Shown here piece after piece: positions 6,041 to 10,109 of a stretch of DNA of 10,109 nucleotides (position 1 is its first letter; the number at the start of each line of letters is the position of its first letter). Origin of the DNA: Deltaproteobacteria bacterium (GTDB taxonomy: Bacteria; Desulfobacterota; UBA8473); assembly GCA_030623035.1 (NCBI GenBank), contig JAUXFK010000094.1, forward strand, positions 1-10,109, read 5' to 3'. The position numbers and the translations under genes are program-made. The notes beneath the pieces were generated by a model that was not told where the DNA came from, made no database searches, and saw only the letters and a program-made list of their open reading frames with translations.

Positions 6041-6094
6041 TGTTTAGTCGAAAAATTCTAATATCGAGACCCTAAACAAGCACAAAATTAGAAT
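6041..6094 (-). promoter_or_regulatory. Candidate structured leader (pseudoknot topology) of queD
   Basis: Read on the minus strand, ATTCTAAT (6094-6087), TGTTTAG (6078-6072), ATTAGAAT (6062-6055) and CTAAACA (6047-6041) follow in that order. The first pairs with the third over 8 bp and the second with the fourth over 7 bp, plus a G-U pair. Loops are 8, 9 and 7 nt. Interleaved pairing is an H-type pseudoknot. It ends 57 nt before the queD start. Pterin and queuosine genes are often under riboswitch control, but this does not match the preQ1 class I pattern I know. The stems are AU-rich, so overlapping protein operators or chance remain possible. Confidence 0.35.
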
Positions 6095-6164
6095 ATGCTA
6101 AACTATGGATGTGGAAAGGTTTTGGATTCTGAATTTGAGTCATTTGAGGTTGTTCAGGAATTGT

Positions 6165-6929
6165 CTAAAACTCAAATACATCTCCTTGTTTTAAAATATG
6201 AATATTTTTATTTTCGAGTTTTTCCATGTCACTTTTTATTTCAGCAAGATGTTGGGGCTTCATATGAAATATAAGAATAGAAGAGTTGTAATCATCTAAT
6301 TTATTCAATTGTTCTTTTAACATTGAAGGGGTGAGGTGACCACTGATCTCAGCCAGATAATGTAACCGATCTGGAAAAGATGTTTCTACAATTATTGCCT
6401 TTAGATTCGACAACCGATTTGCTTCTTCCCAAATCTCATCTGTAGGACCCGTATCACCTGTATACAAAATCGAGCTCTTTTCATCTTGGATTATATAACC
6501 AACAGCATCTATTGAGTGATTAACAGCAATAGCTCTAACAGTTAATCCATCGACACAAAAGTTCTCTTTTTTCCTTATTGATTTAACCTGCAATACAGGT
6601 TGCTCTGCACTGGGCAGAGAAGTAAAATCCGGCCATATTTTATTATTCAAGAGGTGGTATTTTATATCTCCAATAGTTTCTTGGGCGCTTATAACCTTTA
6701 TTGATGTATTATTTTTTTCAACTATATTGTCAGCGATGAATACGATGTCCTTTATGTGGTCAAGATGCGAATGGGTAACCAGGATATTATTGATTTCGAT
6801 CTGTTCTTCAACACTTAAGACAGATGTTACTGTTCCGGCGTCAAGGAGTAGAGAACAATTGATTAAAAATGACGTAGTATGAAAATCAAGTAATTCCGAT
6901 CCATAACAACCAAGTACTCTTATCTTCAT
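6165..6929 (-). CDS. Metallo-beta-lactamase-fold cyclic-nucleotide phosphodiesterase-like protein
   Basis: A 254-residue MBL-fold hydrolase resembling class II cyclic-nucleotide phosphodiesterases and RNase Z relatives. Motifs: MKIRVLGCYGSELLDFHTTSFLI at the start, the metal site THSHLDHIKDI (His53, His55, Asp57, His58), VNHS with His138, LYTGDTGPTDEIW with the bridging Asp159, ETSFPDRLHYLAEISGHLTP with His198, and FHMKP with His222. The full ligand set is present, so it should be an active di-metal enzyme; the substrate (cAMP, cGMP or other phosphodiester) is inferred from family. I chose the ATG at 6929 because GGGAG lies six nt upstream; a TTG at 6941 would directly abut the preceding stop codon. 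It sits 12 nt after the GAF-HD-GYP gene and is surely cotranscribed with it, pairing two likely cyclic-nucleotide hydrolases. Confidence 0.8.
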   Translation of the reverse strand: MKIRVLGCYGSELLDFHTTSFLINCSLLLDAGTVTSVLSVEEQIEINNILVTHSHLDHIKDIVFIADNIVEKNNTSIKVISAQETIGDIKYHLLNNKIWPDFTSLPSAEQPVLQVKSIRKKENFCVDGLTVRAIAVNHSIDAVGYIIQDEKSSILYTGDTGPTDEIWEEANRLSNLKAIIVETSFPDRLHYLAEISGHLTPSMLKEQLNKLDDYNSSILIFHMKPQHLAEIKSDMEKLENKNIHILKQGDVFEF

Positions 6930-6941
6930 TTCTTCTCCCAA

Positions 6942-8105
6942 CTAATCAGAAATGTCACCACTTTGATAAGATCTAATAAACGCCTTTACAACCTCTCCAT
7001 CGAATTGTTCCCCTGAACCTCTTCTCAGATTATCAATAGCAGTTTCCCATTTAAGTGCCCTTCGATAAGGTCTATCAGTAGTCATTGCATCAAATGCATC
7101 TGCTACCGCAATTATCTTAGCAACTAACGGTATTTTATTACCACTTAAACCATCAGGATAGCCTTTACCGTCTAACCTCTCATGGTGATATCTCATGCCT
7201 GGTATTACATCCTTTAATTGGGTAACCTTTTCCATTATTTCTTGGCCCAGTATTGGATGTTTCTTCATTTCTTCGAATTCGTCTTTATCCAACTCTGATG
7301 GCTTCCTAAGAATCTTATCTTTAATCCCAATCTTTCCGATATCGTGTAAAATCGCCGAAATTTTTATACGCTCCTTCTCTTCATGATTCATATCAAGGTA
7401 TTTTACAATGGACATGGAGTAATTTACAACCCTTTTGGTGTGACCTCCCGTATAAGGGTCTCTCTTTTCGATTGCATCTGCCAGTGCTTCAGCAGTTTGT
7501 AAAAAAGTCTCCTGGAGTTCCTTATATAATCTTGCATTATCAATTGCAATGGCAACCTGGTTCGCTAACATTTTAAAGAGTTCAAGATCCTCGTTGTTAA
7601 AGACCTCCCTTTCCAGTTTATTTATGGCCTCGAGTACCCCTATAACCTTATCCTTTATCTTTAAAGGAACACATAACATATCTCTTGTTTTAAATTCCGA
7701 TCTCTCATCTGCCTTTCTGGAATGTCTCGGGTCCTTTGAGACATCTGTAATCAACAGAGGTTCTCCATATTCTGCCACCCACCCTGCAATCCCTTCTCCT
7801 ACCTTAAGTCTTACCTCTTTTACCTTTTCTCCTTTTTCTCCAAGGGCAACTTCAAAATAAAGCTCATTTGTCTCATCATCGAGCAAAAGCAAGGAGCCAA
7901 CCTCACAGTTCATAAGCCTGGTAGCGGCTTCCATGGCCCTCTTTCGCACCTCTTCCTGGTCTAAAGTTGAATTCAATATCGTACTCAACTCTGCAAGAGT
8001 GGTAAACTGTTTTATCTTGCTCTCTGATTTCCTTAGAGTACATTCTAGATCTTTTTCGAGTCGTTGAATTCTAAATAAATTCTCATTCTTAAGGGACACT
8101 TTCAT
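6942..8105 (-). CDS. GAF-HD-GYP protein, probable cyclic-di-GMP phosphodiesterase
   Basis: A soluble 387-residue signalling protein without membrane segments. Residues 1-40 are charged and coiled-coil-like. A GAF sensor domain spans about 40-190 (CEVGSLLLLDDETNELYF, VGEGIAGWVAEYGEPLLITD, VCPL-type core MLCVPLKIKDKVIGVLEAIN). The HD-GYP domain spans about 205-375: DPYTGGHTKRV, the ILHDIGKIGI motif with His254-Asp255, HHERLDGKGYPDGL at 307-320 with the intact GYP triplet, then DAFDAMTTDRPYR. HD-GYP enzymes hydrolyse cyclic di-GMP to pGpG or GMP; all signature residues are present, so activity is likely. No receiver domain precedes it, so the GAF domain is presumably the sensor. Its first 17 nt overlap the 3' end of a trpA remnant, and an in-frame stop rules out a longer start. 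The ribosome site is weak (GAGGG 14 nt upstream). A possible promoter lies at 8174-8201. Confidence 0.92.
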   Translation of the reverse strand: MKVSLKNENLFRIQRLEKDLECTLRKSESKIKQFTTLAELSTILNSTLDQEEVRKRAMEAATRLMNCEVGSLLLLDDETNELYFEVALGEKGEKVKEVRLKVGEGIAGWVAEYGEPLLITDVSKDPRHSRKADERSEFKTRDMLCVPLKIKDKVIGVLEAINKLEREVFNNEDLELFKMLANQVAIAIDNARLYKELQETFLQTAEALADAIEKRDPYTGGHTKRVVNYSMSIVKYLDMNHEEKERIKISAILHDIGKIGIKDKILRKPSELDKDEFEEMKKHPILGQEIMEKVTQLKDVIPGMRYHHERLDGKGYPDGLSGNKIPLVAKIIAVADAFDAMTTDRPYRRALKWETAIDNLRRGSGEQFDGEVVKAFIRSYQSGDISD

Positions 8106-8253
8106 TCTTTTCGATCATTCCCTCTTTTAGACTCTTTACAAACTGTCCAACTTTCAAAACTAAATCCGGGCTATTTATATTCTCTTCGATTATCTTTACA
8201 ATAGTGCTGCCAGCTACCACCCCATCCGCCCACTTTGTCACTGTACTTTCCAT
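8089..8253 (-). pseudogene. trpA: 3' remnant of tryptophan synthase alpha gene
   Basis: The frame encodes about 54 residues whose stretch TKWADGVVAGSTIVKIIEEN, followed by a VGQFVKSLKEGM tail, is the C-terminal end of TrpA: the phosphate-binding ADGVVVGSAIV segment and last helices. A full TrpA is about 260-270 residues, so roughly four fifths is absent. Upstream in the same frame the sequence no longer resembles TrpA and reaches a stop within the trpF-trpA gap. There is an ATG at 8253, so a 54-residue peptide could be made, but it lacks the catalytic residues. trpF lies just upstream; the common order is trpF-trpB-trpA, so a deletion removing trpB and most of trpA explains the arrangement. 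The stop codon lies inside the GAF-HD-GYP gene, which suggests the two genes were once translationally coupled. Confidence 0.8.
8174..8201 (-). promoter_or_regulatory. Candidate sigma-70 promoter for the GAF-HD-GYP gene
   Basis: On the minus strand TTGTAA, a 16-nt spacer, then TATAAA (4 of 6 and 5 of 6 matches). It lies inside the trpA remnant, upstream of the GAF-HD-GYP start and downstream of the trpF terminator, where such a promoter would be needed. AT-rich coding sequence yields such matches by chance, so this is weak evidence. Confidence 0.3.
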
Positions 8254-8257
8254 AAAG

Positions 8258-8284
8258 AAAAAAGCCCCCCTTAAACAGGCTCTT
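8258..8284 (-). terminator. Intrinsic terminator after trpF
   Basis: On the minus strand AAGAGCC and GGCTTTT can pair over 7 bp (one G-U) around an 11-nt G-rich loop, followed by a run of six Ts that begins in the stem and continues as CTTT. It starts about 34 nt after the trpF stop codon. It would separate trpF from the trpA remnant and the signalling genes. TTAAC-G-GTTAA, a small perfect dyad at 8283-8293, adjoins it. Confidence 0.6.
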
Positions 8285-8317
8285 AACGGTTAATATATAA
8301 GGACTATCGCTTTTGTA

Positions 8318-8932
8318 TTATAACTCTTTTGCGATCTTAATAAATTTCTTTAATTTATCATAATCTTTCTTGCCCGGTTCATATTCAACTCCACTGCTTA
8401 CATCCACCCCGTATGGTTTTACCATCTGTATTGCGTTGAATATATTATCCGGATTCAGACCGCCTGCAAGTATTACTCTTTTAGCATACCCTTTTGCCTC
8501 GGAGGCTAACTGCCAGTTAAAAGCCTTTCCTCCACCTCCATAGATGTCTTTATAATAAGTATCGAATAATATAGCACTGACATTGTATAAAGATATAAAT
8601 TCTAGACTCACTCCTTCTTCGATCCTTAAAGCCTTTATCAATCTCTTATTGAATTTAGCACAGAAATCAGGTGGTTCATTACCATGTAACTGTATGAGAT
8701 CTAAAGAGCAAAATTCACTAATCTCATTTATCCTTTCCTCTTGTTCGTTAACGAACACTCCAACCGAAGATACAAATGGAGGTAAGCTACAAATTATATC
8801 TCTGGCCACTTCTTTACGGACATAACGGGGACTCTCTTTATAAAAGACAAAACCCAGGGCATCAGTCCCAAGGTCAACTGCCCACTTTGCATCTTCCGAA
8901 TTGGTTATACCACAAATCTTAACCTTTGTCAT
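8318..8932 (-). CDS. trpF: Phosphoribosylanthranilate isomerase TrpF
   Basis: TrpF carries out the Amadori rearrangement of N-(5'-phosphoribosyl)anthranilate in tryptophan synthesis. It is a single TIM barrel of normal length, 204 residues. KVKICGIT at 3-10 carries the catalytic Cys7 (general base); LIQLHGNEPP is at 79-88; ILFDTYYKDIYGGGGKAFNW at 121-140 carries Asp124 (general acid); LAGGLNPDNI at 155-164 and VDVSSGVE at 176-183 form the phosphate-binding loops. All are intact, so the enzyme should work. The ATG at 8932 has no clear ribosome site. It follows the rhomboid gene by 41 nt and is probably cotranscribed. Downstream, where trpB and trpA are usual, there is only a terminator and a trpA scrap, so tryptophan synthase must be encoded elsewhere or be missing. 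Confidence 0.95.
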   Translation of the reverse strand: MTKVKICGITNSEDAKWAVDLGTDALGFVFYKESPRYVRKEVARDIICSLPPFVSSVGVFVNEQEERINEISEFCSLDLIQLHGNEPPDFCAKFNKRLIKALRIEEGVSLEFISLYNVSAILFDTYYKDIYGGGGKAFNWQLASEAKGYAKRVILAGGLNPDNIFNAIQMVKPYGVDVSSGVEYEPGKKDYDKLKKFIKIAKEL

Positions 8933-8973
8933 TGAAGAAAAAATATCTATTTATTCTCTTAATAAGGAAGTTA

Positions 8974-9678
8974 TCAATGGTATGTATCATTCTTTTTCCC
9001 TCCATTGATAACCCGATAACGTCTTTTGAGCCTTGACCATTTCCATTTAAGATAAAAACGGTAAGAAAATCTCCGAATGGTAGGGTAATTCAAATATATT
9101 ACTCCAAAAAGCATTCCCCCTAAGTGGGTAATGTGGGCAATGCCTCCACTGGTTCCAACTAAGGAGGCATAAAGTTCAATTGCACCAAATATCATAACAA
9201 AGTATTTTGCTTTAATAGGAAAGAACAAATAGATATATATGATACGATTAGGGAAAAACCAGCCATATGCCAAAAGGATACCGTAGATTGCTCCAGACAT
9301 CCCGATAGTAGGGATGGAAAGGCCAGGGGTTATTAATACAGTACAAATAGCAGCACCGATACCGGTAATAAAAAAGTATTTTAGGAATATTTTGCTTCCC
9401 CATGATCTTTCCAGTTCACAACCGAACATCCAAAGGGCAAAGAGGTTGAACAGTAAATGAAAAAACCCCCCATGGAGGAACATATATGTGCCCAACTGCC
9501 ACAGATAGTAATCATGCCAAACCAAGGCAGGGACCAATCCAAAGATGAAGTTTATCTTATAGCCGACTAACGCCTGAAAAAAAAAGACACTTCCTGTTAT
9601 AATCAAGAGTCTTTTCACTGTTGGGGTCATTGGGGATCCAATAGAAAAATATGGTCTTCGATAATAGTAGTTCGTCAT
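8974..9678 (-). CDS. Rhomboid-family intramembrane serine protease
   Basis: A multi-pass membrane protease of 234 residues that cleaves transmembrane substrates within the bilayer. The first helix is at about 22-40. HGGFFHLLFNLFALWMFG at 69-86 has the His74 and Asn78 that form the oxyanion region in this family. TIGMSGAIYG at 124-133 supplies the nucleophile Ser128 (GxSG). AHITHLGGMLFG at 181-192 supplies the catalytic His185 in an HxxGxxxG helix. The C-terminal tail from about 200 is strongly basic (RRFSYRFYLKWKWSRLKRR), consistent with a cytoplasmic end. Six transmembrane segments fit the bacterial core form. AAAGGAG lies three nt before the ATG. It leads the rhomboid-trpF transcript from a sigma-70-like promoter at 9768-9796. 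Substrates cannot be predicted; the link to trpF looks incidental. Confidence 0.93.
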   Translation of the reverse strand: MTNYYYRRPYFSIGSPMTPTVKRLLIITGSVFFFQALVGYKINFIFGLVPALVWHDYYLWQLGTYMFLHGGFFHLLFNLFALWMFGCELERSWGSKIFLKYFFITGIGAAICTVLITPGLSIPTIGMSGAIYGILLAYGWFFPNRIIYIYLFFPIKAKYFVMIFGAIELYASLVGTSGGIAHITHLGGMLFGVIYLNYPTIRRFSYRFYLKWKWSRLKRRYRVINGGKKNDTYH

Positions 9679-9725
9679 ACACTCCTTTCAAGAAGATTCA
9701 AGACAGAGATTTTCTTTCGTCCGGG

Positions 9726-9739
9726 ATGTAAGATTACAT
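9726..9739. promoter_or_regulatory. Palindrome in the rhomboid leader
   Basis: ATGTAA-GA-TTACAT is a perfect 6-bp inverted repeat with a 2-bp spacer. It lies roughly 20-35 nt downstream of the expected transcription start of the rhomboid gene and about 47 nt before its start codon. It could be an operator. Short AT-rich palindromes arise by chance, so no protein is proposed. Confidence 0.3.
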
Positions 9740-9767
9740 AATCAGAATAGTGTTTATTAAATATTTC

Positions 9768-9796
9768 ATTTTAATATAAACTTCAAAGGATTTCAA
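9768..9796 (-). promoter_or_regulatory. Sigma-70 promoter for rhomboid-trpF
   Basis: On the minus strand TTGAAA, a 17-nt spacer, then TAAAAT: 5 of 6 matches in both boxes at optimal spacing. Transcription would begin near 9761, leaving a leader of about 80 nt before the ATG. It is the best housekeeping promoter I see in the window. Confidence 0.55.
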
Positions 9797-9944
9797 GAGG
9801 TAAGATATCCTATTTTATAAAAACCTGGCTATTTGACACTGAATATAATTAAATGTTAAATTTACTTATACTACAAAATAGCTCTATTTATAATTAATTT
9901 AATGAATTGTAACAGTTTAGCTTTTTAAACTTTAGCTGCTAAGG

Positions 9945-9987
9945 CGGTGGTCAAATTTTAACGCGTGCAACTGTTTGAACATCTAAG
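9945..9987 (+). repeat. Diverged dispersed repeat, copy 2
   Basis: The 25-nt block is at 9945-9969 with the core TCAAATTTTAAC, then 10 nt, then CATCTAAG at 9980-9987. Its reverse complement aligns with 43-82 (21 of 25 positions plus the CTTAGATG block). It carries the GTCAAATTT word that also occurs twice in the inverted cluster near 162-201. Probably part of a larger intergenic element that extends toward the hairpin at 10042. Confidence 0.5.
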
Positions 9988-10041
9988 TTAGTTAGTGCCC
10001 ATCCAGAAATGGCCCTTTTGCCCAATCTCTGCGTCAGGCTC

Positions 10042-10089
10042 AGATTTTAATCCTCGAAATATGTCAATATATTCCTGCGGTTAAAATCT
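10042..10089. repeat. Long imperfect hairpin
   Basis: AGATTTTAA (10042-10050) and TTAAAATCT (10081-10089) are perfect 9-bp arms. The 30 nt between them pair further only imperfectly, around AATAT-containing segments. No U-run follows on either strand that would make it a clear terminator. It may be part of the dispersed element that includes the repeat at 9945-9987, or a terminator for a gene beyond the window edge. Confidence 0.4.
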
Positions 10090-10109
10090 TCGCCTTCCTT
10101 GACCTTGAA

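Larger units (their letters stand above)
9679..10109. other. Non-coding right end of the window
   Basis: No frame here gives a recognisable protein. It holds the rhomboid promoter and palindrome, a very AT-rich stretch (about 9740-9930), small inverted repeats AGTTTA/TAAACT (9914-9931) and TTAGC/GCTAA (9932-9942), the second copy of the edge repeat (9945-9987) and a long imperfect hairpin (10042-10089). From 9945 on, base composition is visibly less AT-biased than just before it, which suggests separate origin. Confidence 0.6.

Noticed and set aside
9679..9770. trp leader peptide or attenuator
   Set aside because: No short open frame with clustered Trp codons and no competing hairpins ahead of the rhomboid-trpF unit.
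10048..10109. Possible C-terminal end of a minus-strand protein (about 20 codons, ...NRRNILTYFED)
   Set aside because: Too short to judge, no family recognised, and the same bases form the arms of a hairpin.

Overview
The window is AT-rich chromosomal DNA from a flagellated bacterium with a Gram-negative style of regulation. It has a MinD-like flagellar ATPase (FlhG), the flagellar sigma factor FliA (sigma-28) and its anti-sigma factor FlgM, with recognisable sigma-54 and sigma-28 promoter sequences in front of them. The other genes are housekeeping or signalling: archaeal-type phosphoglycerate mutase, FolE2, QueD, a cyclic-nucleotide-phosphodiesterase-like metallo-beta-lactamase protein, a GAF-HD-GYP protein, TrpF and a rhomboid protease. 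The mix would fit Planctomycetota (for example the anammox lineage), Desulfobacterota or a related phylum; I cannot settle the taxon from sequence alone. I see no phage genes, CRISPR array, tRNA or rRNA.

Layout. Positions 1-466 are non-coding and carry short repeats plus regulatory sites: an inverted pair of GTCAAATTT motifs, a near-consensus sigma-54 promoter (310-325), a probable sigma-28 promoter (372-398) and an 18-bp palindrome at its predicted start site. They precede a rightward flhG-fliA operon (467-2176). A decayed, 5'-truncated IS3-type element (about 2282-3097) follows. Just beyond its broken end sits a very good sigma-28 promoter (3153-3179) and flgM (3225-3530). FliA should therefore drive its own inhibitor and possibly itself, a classical flagellar feedback loop, even though an insertion element now separates fliA from flgM.

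Everything from 3591 to 9678 is on the minus strand, in three blocks. Block one, transcribed first, is a rhomboid protease then trpF, with a sigma-70-like promoter (9768-9796) and a terminator after trpF (8258-8284). Block two is a C-terminal scrap of trpA (8089-8253) that overlaps the start of a GAF-HD-GYP gene, followed by the metallo-beta-lactamase gene; both products look like cyclic-nucleotide hydrolases. Block three is queD-folE2-apgM, ending in a hairpin terminator at 3576-3598. FolE2 makes the pterin precursor that QueD uses, so this block supplies queuosine and folate synthesis; apgM is glycolytic.

The points most worth a second look are the sigma-54/sigma-28 promoter architecture, the loss of trpB and nearly all of trpA between trpF and the HD-GYP gene, and two interleaved inverted repeats (pseudoknot topology) in the untranslated region ahead of queD. 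The last 430 bases (9679-10109) have no convincing gene but hold a diverged copy of the repeat found at the left edge and a long imperfect hairpin.
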